This document shows, in pieces, positions 1 through 10,625 of a DNA stretch of 64,000 nucleotides. The translations under genes were made by a program, and so were the position numbers. Every line of letters begins with the position of its first letter. The first letter of the stretch is position 1. This stretch comes from Diospyros lotus (Eukaryota > Streptophyta > Magnoliopsida > Ericales > Ebenaceae). Where the stretch lies: NCBI RefSeq assembly GCF_014633365.1, contig NC_068350.1:26706119-26770118 (forward strand), given 5' to 3'. The notes under the pieces are model-generated. The model ran no database searches and was not told where the DNA came from. It saw only the letters and a program-made list of their open reading frames with translations.

Positions 1-487
1 CATCAATTCACTCGTAAGCTATTTGGTTGTTTCAAGAAGTGATTAGTTTTATTACTATTTTTTCTTTTTCCAGAAGCTTTTCCTTCTCTTGAGATTTTGT
101 CAGATCTTGTGATATTTTTCGTCTTGCATTCATCCTACGAATTCTTTCCATCTTGACTTTTCTTTGTTCGTATCGGTCTGTCTCCAGAAAGATATCTGGA
201 CACTTGGCATTTTGAACATTGTAGCTACTCCCATTCCCAAGGAAAACCCTTGAGAACTCTATACCCATGGCTATCCAGCACCAGCATCTGGACGTGTAGC
301 TTTTCTACAGCTACACAAATAGCCTCTTTCGGATCTCCAACCCTCGACATTGTTTCTGCAGCTACCTCGTACTTTTAGCTTTCTCTAGTAGAGCCACAGT
401 AACCTCCGCTTGACGACCCTATACAGATCTAATCAATTGCGGGGGAGTAGAGCCCATGGAAGAAGTGTAAAGGCTACTGGAGATGGG
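1..487. other. No recognisable gene
   Basis: No family was recognised here. A minus-strand open frame at 32-268 is lysine/arginine/glutamate-rich in its second half, but it has no motif I know and no supporting gene structure, so it is not called as a gene. Confidence 0.4.
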
Positions 488-622
488 TTAGACTGTGAGG
501 AGGAGCTCAGAGTTGGCGATGGAATCCCTGAGATTTCGAAGCATCCATTCGAGGGCGTAGATGCTGCAATCACTCTCCTCTATCGCCAACATCGCCTTCT
601 TCTTCTCCTTAACTACTGCCAT
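488..622 (-). pseudogene. Truncated universal stress protein (USP A-like) relic
   Basis: The translation from the ATG at 622 begins with a short lysine-rich leader and then the N-terminal USP signature: a hydrophobic strand followed by AIEESDCSIYALEWMLRNL. This matches the usual plant pattern of 'hydrophobic strand, Asp/Glu-Glu-Ser, YALEW, NL' in the first strand and helix of the nucleotide-binding alpha/beta fold. The frame stops with TAA after only 44 codons, whereas plant USP domains are about 150-170 residues. The ATP-binding Gly motif and the remaining exons are not visible nearby. A functional copy would bind ATP and act in stress signalling. Here it looks like a broken first exon, possibly carried by a transposon. 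The stop could also reflect a missed splice donor, but I see no continuation downstream on the minus strand. Confidence 0.6.
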
Positions 623-760
623 GGGTAGATCTTCGGCCGCCAACCCACCTTCTTCTACCGGTTCTCTACTACCATCGCTGCCTTTGTCTTCCGCGACCAC
701 CGCTTCGCCACGGTCCGCTTCTTCTCCCTTCCTCATTGGTCGTTACAACTCACTTCTGTC

Positions 761-928
761 ATGTTCGCCGTCGGCTTCCACTTCTACCACCGTAGCCGCT
801 TGCTTCCAACGCAGCCATGTTCGCCGTCGGCTTCCACTTCTACCACCGTAGCCGCTTGCTTCCAACGCAGCCATGTTCGCCGTCGGCTTCCACTTCTACC
901 ACCGTAGCCGCTTGCTTCCAACGCAGCC
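761..928. repeat. Three perfect 56-bp tandem repeats
   Basis: Units at 761-816, 817-872 and 873-928 each begin ATGTTCGCCGTCGG. A fourth partial unit starts at 929 and diverges after ATGTTCG. Since 56 is not a multiple of three, the array cannot encode a periodic peptide in one frame, and open frames crossing it are by-products. The near identity of the units implies recent expansion. Confidence 0.95.
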
Positions 929-2143
929 ATGTTCGTCGCGGCTCCCCTCGGCCAATCTCCCATAGCCCTCCATCAGCCCACGCCCCTCGCAGATCTCCTT
1001 GCCTGTGGCCCCTACAATGTCGCTGCCACTAGTTACCTATAGCCCTTGCGCTGTCATCTCCACTAGTTACCCACGGTGCTTGCGCCATCACTGTCGTCGT
1101 TTGGGCTTCCGCTGCAATCAAATTCCCATAACTGCCGATCTTCGGCGTTACTTCGTTCTTCGGTATCGCCTCAACGGTCTGTCTCCCGCGACCGTTGTCT
1201 ACTGCTTCCTCCATGGCTTTCTGGGTTTCTCACCTTCTGCTAGCTTCCTCCAGAAGCTTATCTCAATGTATAATATAATATATACATATATATATATATG
1301 CAGCTTTTTCTTCAAACCCAGTTTCTAGAAGTTTTGTAGAATATATTTAATTATCTATATAATGTCTCTTACCTTTTTTTATAATTTTTTTTTTTTTATC
1401 ATAAAACAAAAATTAAAACGAAACAATAACACTATCAAAAATATTAAACGAATGAACATACCATTAATGTGATTATCACGGATGTGTAATGTTTCCTTTC
1501 CTAATTGATTTGATTAATTTTCTAGTAACTTGAAATTGTAACTTGAAATTTTGTAAGAGATGTTATAATATTTTTAGTTTTTTTGGACATTTTTTATAGA
1601 CGATGTCAATTATTATTATCAAAATATAATAATAATTTTATTTGACTTAAAACGTTATAGTTAAACTGTCACCTAAACTTACAAAAAAAAAAAATAGTCA
1701 AAAGGTGTGGGGAGATTTTTGCGCAAACACTTCGATGCTTAAATCAAATACTGAAGATGATAAAGATTGTATTGAAATCAATATTAAAGACGTATCTTTT
1801 TTGGAATGAGTGTTAGTTTATTTATAAAGGGATACAAAATAATCTTAATTAATCCAAAATTAGGATTATTATAAACAACGATTATCTTAGATTTTCCTAA
1901 TCTTGTTAGAATTAGGATTCTTACAAATAACGTTTACGCTAATTTTTTTCAATCCAATTGGGATTAGGATTGTTATGGATGACGTCTATCTCTTGTACAT
2001 AACATTTATCTTGCCCTTTTTTTAGAGATATAATTTCTTATGGATGATAGTTTATCCTAATATTTCTAAATCTTCTTAGAATTAGAATTTTTGTGAATAA
2101 TTGATTGTTCTTTTCTTGAAATATTCAGAGAGATTTTTGCATG
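929..2143. other. Intergenic; CT-rich then AT-rich, no gene seen
   Basis: Positions 929-1260 are pyrimidine-rich with open frames lacking known motifs. Positions 1260-2143 are AT-rich, with poly-T tracts and several diverged copies of an AATTAGGATT-like motif between 1850 and 2100. Nothing here supports a coding call. Confidence 0.5.
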
Positions 2144-3907
2144 TTGGAGTTATCTAGTTTATGCATTTATGTAATGTTAAGTTTTATAATATGAATGTTT
2201 TGATGATGACTACATTATGCCAAAAGTTTAATGTCCTTTTATGATATGTGTCTTGTATATATATATATATATATATTCCTTTATTGCTTAAAGATATGTT
2301 AAGCCTATCTTGATAGGTTATATATGTTGTGGTTTCCTTGAGAATATATAAAATCAAGGAATCTTGATAGGTTTATCCTTTAGTATTTTTTATCTGTAAA
2401 TGTTCTCAAATATGCTAAACTTGTTTTATCCATTTGCTTTATTGATATATTTTTAATATGCCTCTCTTTGAGGTTATGGATGAGTTGTTTGTAGAGCTTA
2501 TGATATGCTAAGTATTTTATATGGCAGTATTACTCAAAGTTTTAGAGTAAAGTGTTCTATGTTTTATATCTAATGTTTAAGTAAGTAATGGTATTTGAGT
2601 TTTGATCATGTTGGCTTATTCTTCATGTTAAGGTTATGCTAGTAACCCTAATATATTTGTGATTAATCTTACTCTTGTTTATATGCTTATTATGTCTATA
2701 AGATGCTTTAAGATCTCAAGGGACATTTAAAGTATCCATATTGCATGAGTGTCATATGGATCTTAAAAGGCTTAGAGTAAGTGTAAGGTTGAAAAATATC
2801 ATGAGCACTTTATTTGTGTGAAAGAATTACTCAAATCTAAAAATAGTGTGCTTTATTTGATGCTTAAGTGTCTATCTCCTATGCTCTTGAGTAAATGTAT
2901 TCTTGCTTAGACAAGTGATTCTAAGTTCTAATTTCTTAGAGCCTATATTCTCAAAGTTCTCAAGGTCTGAAATCTTAGAACGATCTCTTGAAGAAATTTT
3001 TTAGTTAAATGTATGTTGCTTTAATTCAAGTAGCTATAGGATTGATGATTTCAAGCAACATTTGATAAACCTATTGAAAATCCATATTCTTAGGCTCTAT
3101 AGTTGAGTAATGGTTAATTACTCAGATAAAAATTAGGATGTAATTAAGAGACTTTATTTTAAAGTATCTAGTTCTTGTAATTAAGTGGTTTTAGGTTCAA
3201 TGCATTTGAGTAATAAAATTTTAAAGTTTCTATCTTTCAAGAATTACTCAAATTGTGCATTTATAGCATATGTGTATGATGCTTTAGAAATTATGGAATG
3301 ATTATCATAGAGATGATGTATTCATCTTTTATATGCTCTTGTCTTCATAAATATAAATGAGATATCATGATGATCAAGGTAGAGCATCTTTGTGATAAAT
3401 GAGTAACATATATTGTGAATTATTCTCTGTGTTTTATTTTAGTCAAGTAATGGTGAAATACTTGACTTGTGAATGTCTCCTATGAATATGCTCCTTAAAG
3501 TAATTATGATTATATATGATGCATCTTTGTGATTAAATGTTGTGCTAAGTAGAATTACCTTTTCTTGGAAGGAATATTTCTTAGTTGAGTAACATTCAGT
3601 GTTCTCAACATATTATCCTTTAAAGAATCTAGTGAAATTTCAGGAGAAGAGAATATCTCATTATCTTGGCTTTTCAAAGCTTTCTATATAACCAAGTAGA
3701 TGTATTTGGAAAGTTAAATTTATCTAACTTTCACAAACAACACTTGTGTTTTGTATTTGAACTTAATGTTTATGTTAAGTTGTTCTCTATGAGAAAATTG
3801 AGTTCTATACTTAAACTCAATATTTGTGATATCTTAATTGTTATTTTGATGATATTTAAAACAATATATGTTGTTTGAATAACAATTGAGTAAGGTATGA
3901 AATATAA

Positions 3908-4345
3908 TCGAGGTTTTAGATATCACTCGAGTGAATGCTATTAGTAGTCGAGTATTTATTGCAAGGTTCAATTATATCAAAAGTAATCGAGTGATATATC
4001 TTGTTAATCGATTAAGTATTAAGCACAATCAAGTAAATCCTTGCATTAGTTGAGTATGTTGGTTCCATAGTCGAGTATTTATGTTTATGAGGTTTCAATC
4101 GAGTATTTTTGGTGAGCAATCGAGTATAAGTTGATGGATAATCGATTATTATTGTGTAATAATCGAGTATTTTATGCATCTTTCAGTTGGCAGCAAGCAA
4201 CACTTATATAATCGAGTAACTGCTAAATTCAATTGATTATATGCTGAGTATAATAGAGTGAAGACAAAACATACTTGATTACAAAGTTTATATAATCGAT
4301 TATAAACCTATATTAGTCAAGTAAGAGCAAAAGTTAGTTGAGTAA
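3908..4345 (+). repeat. 21-bp-phased TCGA-core motif array
   Basis: About 20 copies of an AATCGAGTA-like motif (variants TCGATTA, TTGAGTA, TCAAGTA). The core starts at 3908, 3927, 3948, 3987, 4008, 4029, 4050, 4071, 4099, 4120, 4142, 4163, 4212, 4233, 4244, 4254, 4275, 4296, 4317 and 4338. Most steps are 21 bp, while the spacers between motifs share no sequence. It is therefore a phased motif array and not a simple satellite. It lies about 200 bp upstream of the LTR TATA box. Confidence 0.85.
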
Positions 4346-4541
4346 ATAGTTGTTGAAGCTGATTTTTATAGCCATTGAACTAGTTGTTGCAAGTGCTTTT
4401 AATGTATAGATTGGACCGTTAAGGTTTCAAAAAGGCTCTAAATTTTTCATAAATCATTAAGCATGATTTTTTATTATTCTAATAATTTTGTTATCAAAAA
4501 TATAGGCTATCCTTGAAAATTTTCATTCATATCATAACAAG

Positions 4542-4549
4542 TATAAAAG
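4542..4549 (+). promoter_or_regulatory. Putative LTR TATA box
   Basis: TATAAAAG in the context aacaagTATAAAAGgagatg, downstream of the phased array and followed by a purine-rich leader. It is the likely U3/R promoter of the Copia-like LTR. Confidence 0.55.
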
Positions 4550-5499
4550 GAGATGAAGATGAAGAAGAAGACTACTGTTCTTGAATTCTTTCAACTGACT
4601 TAAGTCAAAGATTTTCTTCAAACTTTCATCTTCAATCATAAAAAGAGAGAAAGAGTGCTTACATTCTATATATTCTTTTTATCTCTCTTTTGTTTGTGAG
4701 AAGCAATTTCTTGCACTTGTTCTCAATTTTTTTAAAAGCTTCTCAAGTATTTTAAATTGTAATCTTCTTCTATCTTGTTGTGGTTAGTGCTTCTCAAGTA
4801 TTTCAAAGTGTGTAAAGGTAGCGTGGTTGGCCAAGGTACAAGTTCGTGAGGAAATAGAAGCGACTCATGGTTGTTCGTGAATATGGTTCGCAGGTGCCCG
4901 ATGAAAGACTAGAGGAACTTAGACTGAGGCACATCGAAAGCAACTGACAACAACATCTTCGTCTCATAAGGTAATAGTTATTGCTTTTCATATTTGATGA
5001 TTGGTGGTCTATATTGAATATGGTTGTTCATAATGGATCTTGCATATGGTTTTTGTTCCATATTTCTGCTACCTTTGTATGTGTTTTTGAAAATGTTTTG
5101 AAAACCAACCTAACCACCTGCATGATACACTAAGTGTTGGCATTTCCTTTAAGTTTGTTCTACTCCCACCTCCCTTCGAGGGTCCTTCCCTGTTAGAGGG
5201 GTGGAGGGATTCTCCCACGGGCCTTTTCGTGCTTAACCTCGAGACAACATCATAGATAGGGGAGACGCACCACCCTTTCTTGAGAAGGGGAACATTACCC
5301 TAGAATGTTCGTGTCACATGTCCCTGTCCCTTATGTTATTTATAAATATCCCCCCAAACTCCTTAGTATGTGTTGTTGCCAAAATACAACAATGAAAATT
5401 TGTGATGTGGGGTCCACTCGAGCTCGGTGTCGGGTGAAGTTAGGTAACCGTAAGAGATGTTGCTTCAAGGGAGATTGCCGTTAGGATGCTCGCAGCAGG

Positions 5500-5780
5500 G
5501 ATTTGCCGCTAGTTCTCACCACGAGCTCTTGCCACTAGCTCTCGCCACAAGGTCTTGCCACTAGCTCTCGCCGCTAGCTCTTGTCACAAGTTCTTGCCAC
5601 TAACTCTCGCCACAAGGTCTTGCCACTAGCTCTCACCACGAGGTCTTGCCACTAGCTCTCACCACAAGGTCTTGCCACTAGCTCTTGCCACTAGCTTTCG
5701 CCGCTAGCTCTTGCCACTACCTTTCGCCGCTAGCTCTCGCCACTAGCTCTCGTCATTAGCTCTCGCCACAAGGTCTTGCC
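5500..5780. repeat. 13-bp tandem array (TCTYGCCACTAGC-like)
   Basis: Some twenty consecutive units alternate between TCTTGCCACTAGC, TCTCGCCACAAGG and TCTCGCCGCTAGC variants. The array lies inside solo LTR B, between the hairpin module and the LTR terminus. Confidence 0.85.
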
Positions 5781-5909
5781 ACTAGCTTTGCTGCAAGTTT
5801 CGCCACAAGGCTTGGCCTTCGCCGCTAGGTTCGCCACAAGACTTTACCTTCGCCTCAAGACTTTTCCTTCGCCACAAGGATTCGACCCTGTCAATGCTGA
5901 GAAAATGGG

Positions 5910-5985
5910 TTAGAAGGCTCGCGGGAATCTTCCCCGCGAAGACCCTCTGATGCCAAAGTTAGTCCCAAATCCCGATGAATATCCA
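5910..5985 (-). promoter_or_regulatory. Conserved LTR hairpin module, family B
   Basis: Shared with LTR A (23331-23390) and LTR C (18372-18425). The plus strand reads GGTTAGAAGGC, then a stem-loop (TCGCGGG at 5919-5925, 7-nt loop, CCCGCGA at 5933-5939), then GAAGACCCTCTGATGCC and AAGTTAGT. It lies about 125 bp downstream, in LTR sense, of the TATA box at 6065-6073. A role in RNA structure or processing is an inference. Confidence 0.6.
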
Positions 5986-6064
5986 TGAAAAAATCGTAAA
6001 AGTGTATTCAAAGTGTCCAGATTTTACCAAAGTTGGGGGCCTTCATTAATATCCTGTAGCTGGG

Positions 6065-6073
6065 TATTTATAG
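6065..6073 (-). promoter_or_regulatory. Putative TATA box of LTR B
   Basis: On the minus strand this reads CTATAAATA. Its distance to the hairpin module matches that in LTR A and LTR C. Confidence 0.5.
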
Positions 6074-6169
6074 GGCACGATTCTCAAGAATGGCGGGTGT
6101 CGACACGTGGCGGTTGTCGAATGGGTCAAAACCAAAAGGAAGAGGTTGCCATGGAGCTACCTCGAGAAG

Positions 6170-6545
6170 GCTCGTGGCTGCCTACCGCGAGGCAGCCTTG
6201 CGGCCGGCTTCGCAACAAATGCTGCGGCGAGGCAGCCCGGACCTCGCTGCAAGGCTGCCGCGAGGCAGCTGGACCTTGCAGCCAAGGTTGTCGCGAGGCA
6301 GCTTGATCTCACGGCAAGGCTGTCGCGAGGCAGCTTGCCTTTGTGGCTAGCACTTGTCGCGAGGCAGCTGGACCTCGCGGTAAGCTGCTACCTCGCGACC
6401 AAGGTTGTCGCGAGGCAGCTTGACCTCGCGGCAAGGCTGTCGCGAGGCAGCTTGACCTCGCGGCAAGGCTACCGCGAGGTTGCTTGACCTCGCAGCAAGG
6501 CTGCCGCGAGGCTGCTCAGCCTTGCGGCCAGCGCTTACTATGAGG
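6170..6545. repeat. GC-rich ~32-bp repeat array (GCGAGGCAGC units)
   Basis: Repeated GTCGCGAGGCAGCTTGACCT / CGCGGCAAGGCT units with a period near 32 bp, clearest at 6400-6480 and degenerate elsewhere. It lies upstream of the TATA box in LTR B sense. Open frames crossing it on both strands are by-products of the repeat. Confidence 0.85.
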
Positions 6546-6684
6546 CAGCCCAACGGCTGGCCCTTACGGCTAGCCTTTGCGACTATAGTCTAGCCTCCTT
6601 GCAGCTAGCGGCTCGTGACTTCACGGCGAGCCGAAAAATTCTTTCATTTCTCAAATTTTTCCCCATTTTTTCTATGGCACAACA

Positions 6685-8675
6685 GTTTGAGAACAAGCAC
6701 ATACACAACACTACACCAAAAACTTAGCCATAATACTGCTCTTCCTTTTCATACTTCTTTCTCCATGCAACATTCATGCACTGCATTTCATGTACTACAT
6801 TTCTATATCTTCTATTGCATAAAGACCTCTTTTAACTTAAGCATTGAACGGCTCGCACGAGAGAAATTCCCACGTGTCCCCTAACAACTTTCTGTCTAAT
6901 AGACCCTCTCAAAAGACGAAGAGTCCCCTGCCACCACTTTGAAATCTCGACTTCTCCAGCTCTATGGCCCTCTCTTCTAAGGAATCGAGCATTCCCAGGC
7001 CAGCCAGTTAGGTCATCCTGAACGATCAGCTCATTTTTTTGGCTCTCATGAACTAAGCAAGAAGCCCAAGAAGTGCCTTGTGTTCTTTTGACTACTTGTT
7101 AAAGTTTATTCACAATAAATAAATTTTAATTATTATATTCTAACAATAACGAAGAACTATTATCCTTTGATTTCATACACAATTTCTCATGAGGGAAGGG
7201 AGGGATGTCGAAGCAAAATAGTACGAGGCAAAGATAATTGAGGCAAAATGGTATGAGGCAAAGCCTTATATGAAAATTCAAATTCTGAAATGAGAGGTGA
7301 TGGAGGTTTTTTTTACTAAGGTCTCGGAAAAGAACTTGAAGGTTTCAAAGAGACAAAAGGCAGATTTCATGAAATCTGTTACACCGAGACCTCATACAAA
7401 ATTTCGGGTTTCAAGAAGATGTTATTATGGCAGAAGTGACGGAGGTTTGATACTTGAGGCTGATAAGAAAACTGAAGGATCGAGGTGGTGTTATCGATAA
7501 GAAGGCGATTGAGATTAGATACACCTTAGGTAGGTCATGTATGGGAACTCGAAGCACGAAGCTCCAATATGCTCGAGCCTTGTAAGAAAATCCAAAGCAT
7601 CGAGCCTGTGTGGATCAACCCAGCCCATTTGCTTAAAGGGATCCATAATCCATAAGCCCCCCCCCCCCCCCCCCCCCCCCCCCAAGGGACCAGAGGGGGC
7701 TTGATAAGATGACGAAAATGGTTATTATTATATTTTTTTTATTTTTAAATATCATTTGATTTTAAATTTAAAATTAAATTTTAATTCTTATATTTAAACA
7801 ATTATTTTTCACTTCAAAATTTCAAATGTTATATGTTATAATTTAAGCCATGCATTCTAAGTATGAAATATGATGTAGAATAAAATAAAATAAGGAAACT
7901 TACTAATTGCAAAAGTTCATATTTAAGAAGCTTGCTTATTTAAAATGAAAATATTTAAATCTACTTCATATTTAGTTATATATATATTTTTAAATATAAA
8001 TAAAAATTACATATACTTTTGTCAAGTGAATTAAACATTTAAACTTCGTACTTGTCAGTGTGGTGACTAATCTACATATATATTTTTGTTCATCTTTTTC
8101 GATTCAAAACTTGAAACTTTTTTAAATTTAAAATAAAATTAAAGAATTTGTTAAGTGAATTTAATAATGATTATTATATAATTATTATAAAAATGAATCA
8201 AGCATGTCTGCAGGCTTAGCTTGCTAGCCCATAATCGAGGTGCCCCAGCCCGCCGGACACCTCGAAGATTAGGTGGAGTAGTACATGGTGGGGGCTAGAT
8301 GGATTGACTGTAGATTATATTATTGATTGAAAGTACTTAGCATACTTAAATATGGTCACAGATATTTCTACTGCATTGCATTGATTATTATTATGGTACG
8401 TCACAGAGCTAAAATTATCACAATATTTTTGGTTTATATTGTAAATACGCAAAAGACAGACCCCCTAATGGTTCCCTATCAAATAGGGCCACTAATTTTG
8501 TTTCCAATTTTTAAATAAAGAATAAACATAATTATCTCGAAATAAATATATTAAAAATAAACACAAAGGAAAAGAGCATCAAAGAAAAGCAAATAAAAGA
8601 AAATTAGAATTGGAGTGAACAGCAGTGAAAAAACAAGGAGAAACGTGAGAAAGTGAACAGAAATGGAAAAGAATA
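6685..8675. other. Intergenic DNA, no gene seen
   Basis: After LTR B there is no recognisable coding domain. The stretch holds a 27-nt C tract (7657-7683), long AT-rich runs (7720-8220) and a short inverted repeat (CGAGGTG ... CACCTCG) around 8235-8265. Open frames here lack known motifs. Confidence 0.5.
7657..7683. repeat. Poly-C tract, 27 nt
   Basis: Uninterrupted C run in an AT-rich setting. The length reported by the assembly may be unreliable. Confidence 0.9.
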
Positions 8676-10625
8676 ATCATAAGGAGGGTGGGGGGGATAG
8701 GCTGAGACGGCGACCAGATCTCATCTGAAGCATTATCACATCAAACATTTTGACAAGTCTCGCCCCATCAATAGAGGCAGAGCCAGAGGCGGAGGCGCAG
8801 AGAGAGAGAGAGAGAGAGAGAGACGTCCTTTTCTTTATCTGCCGCCCACCCATGGCCAAACATGACGCAGGAAGAAGAGAGAGGGGGAGCGAGAGAGACG
8901 CCCTTACAGTCTCATATTTCCCATGCCCCGAGACAAACAGAGCTGCTGCTGACCACCGTATTCCTTCCTTCCTTTCAGACATCCCACCAGCACAGCACCC
9001 ACCCCCCTTCCTCCTCCCTCATCATTTCCATTCTTGGTTTCATTTTGAAATGAAATAATGGGTCTCAAAAGCATGATCCTAAGCTAAGCTTAGCTTAGCT
9101 ATGACAAATCATTACAGCTGCTGCGTTCTTATTATTATTTTCAGTTGATTTTAAATTTTTAATTTTTAAAATATTAAAAATATGTTTAATTTATTATTTT
9201 TAAAAATAAAAAAATTATTAAAAAATCAAAATAATATTTAATTATTTTTAATATTTTCAATAAAAACATACTCAAAACACAAAAAATATTATTCTCCCGC
9301 CATTCCCTTTAATCTTGCATCTCCCCTTTCTCTCCTCTCTTCTCTCTATCTCAAAGCTCAATCGTTAGCTGTGCCTATCATCTTTGTTACTGCCATGAGC
9401 CATCGTCGATATCGCTCGCCATTATCAAAAGTCTCCGTCGACTATCCCCTCTACCATTCTATCTTGCTGGTTCTCTCGTATCCTCCCTTCTCTCAACCAG
9501 CCCTTGCCATCTCCGTCACCATCATGTGCCGCCATCAATCTTGCCCGCCACCATTGACCTCACCCGCCACCGCCACGAGCTACCATCTACCATCTCCCGC
9601 CATTCGATCTTATTGGTTCTCTCATCTCTTCTCCTCTCGATCGCCCCCGCCATTAAATCTAATGAGATTTAACCGTTAAATCTTCTTAATTTTTTAATAT
9701 GTTAGTCGATAGACCTTTGAATGTCAAGTAATTGTCTTTAATCGCCAGAAACCATCGACCTCAGTGACTAGTGACAACTGCCAGTATATATATGTGTTGA
9801 TAAAAAATTAAAAATAAAATTTATAAAAATCAAAGTGTTAAACTTGACTCATTTTTAAATATGTTAACCTCTTGCTTCACATTTATAATAATAAACTCTC
9901 ATAGTGTGAATCTCCAACTACACGAATCTCCAACTAACAAAAGTCACTAGCGACAGAAAAGGTGCAAGGCAAGGCGCTATAGAAGAGAAGAAAAAAAATA
10001 TATATATATATAATAATCTTTTGAAATTAATATCTAAATGCATTTTTTTATTTTTTAAAATAACAAAAATAAGGTATTTTTAAAAATTTTAAAATACACT
10101 TAAAACAAAAAATTAAAAATAAACTCAAAATTAAAACACGTAAAAGAACTCCAAACAGCACAAATTTCCAACTGCTACTGCCATTAATCGTGTTTAAGTA
10201 ATTAGGCCCGAGTCATCAGGTTGGCACTATCAAATTTTATATTGTTCCAGATCAATCAATTATTATTAAATCCAATAAATTCATAAATACATTTAAGGTA
10301 TTTTTTTTTTTTTACAATTATAACAACGTAGCAACCAATTAGTTTGAAACACTAGAAAAAAAATTATGTTCAAAAGGTGATGACTAGAGACGTGAAATAA
10401 TTTCTTCTTGGCTCTGGCAAAGTCACCACTTTCCAACATCATGCCACCATTTATACACTACGCTACGCTACTGTACTGCCATTCCATTAGGGAAGAGAAT
10501 CACATGATGGAGTTCACAATTCAAACCCTAATAATTGAATTGAATTCTCCTACGGATGGAAGAATTGAAAGCAAAAGAAAAAAGTGGGAAAAACACAACC
10601 AACCGCAACCCCGCCCCCCCTCTTC
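8676..10625. other. Intergenic DNA downstream of patellin, no gene seen
   Basis: Contains an (AG)n microsatellite at 8799-8822, GC-rich and pyrimidine-rich patches (8860-9050, 9370-9650) and A/T tracts. Open frames across the patches are compositionally biased and have no recognisable domain. The last few hundred bases before 10626 would include the patellin 3' untranslated region. Confidence 0.5.
9079..9098. repeat. Perfect 20-bp palindrome
   Basis: CTAAGCTAAGCTTAGCTTAG equals its own reverse complement and has a HindIII-like centre. It is isolated in AT-rich DNA. Confidence 0.9.

Larger units (their letters stand above)
2144..5150 (+). mobile_element. Copia/SIRE-like LTR, approximate boundaries
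   Basis: The layout parallels the well-bounded solo LTR at 48764-50350. It starts with TGTTGG, has GTTTTGATGATGAC early in the LTR (2197-2210), a long AT-rich stretch, a TCGA-core array (3908-4345), a TATA box (TATAAAAG, 4542-4549), a purine-rich leader, and an end resembling that LTR's terminus (aaaaccaacctaaccacc... then GTGTTGGCATTTCC). The boundaries are inferred from this resemblance and I could not find a target-site duplication. No gag or pol is attached, so it would be a solo or truncated LTR. The segment 4800-4990 may be a separate insertion. Confidence 0.45.
5371..6684 (-). mobile_element. Solo LTR B (Tat-type Ty3/gypsy family)
   Basis: On the plus strand the element begins TGTTGTTGCCAAAATACAAC, almost identical to the end of the Tat-element LTR (TGTTGCTAAAATACAACAAT), and ends TATGGCACAACA, comparable to that LTR's GGGGCACCACA. 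The flanking 5-mers are GTATG (5366-5370) and GTTTG (6685-6689), a 4/5 target-site duplication. In the minus-strand sense it has an upstream 32-bp GC-rich array (6170-6545), a TATA box (6065-6073), a hairpin module (5919-5939) and a second 13-bp array (5500-5780). No coding domains are attached, so it is a solo LTR of 1314 bp. Confidence 0.7.

Noticed and set aside
6013..6553. Overlapping alanine/arginine-rich frames
   Set aside because: They translate the 32-bp GC-rich LTR array and have no start context or domain.
8676..9060. Possible small gene in overlapping open frames
   Set aside because: Frames on both strands are driven by (AG)n and pyrimidine bias, and no domain or splice structure was recognised.
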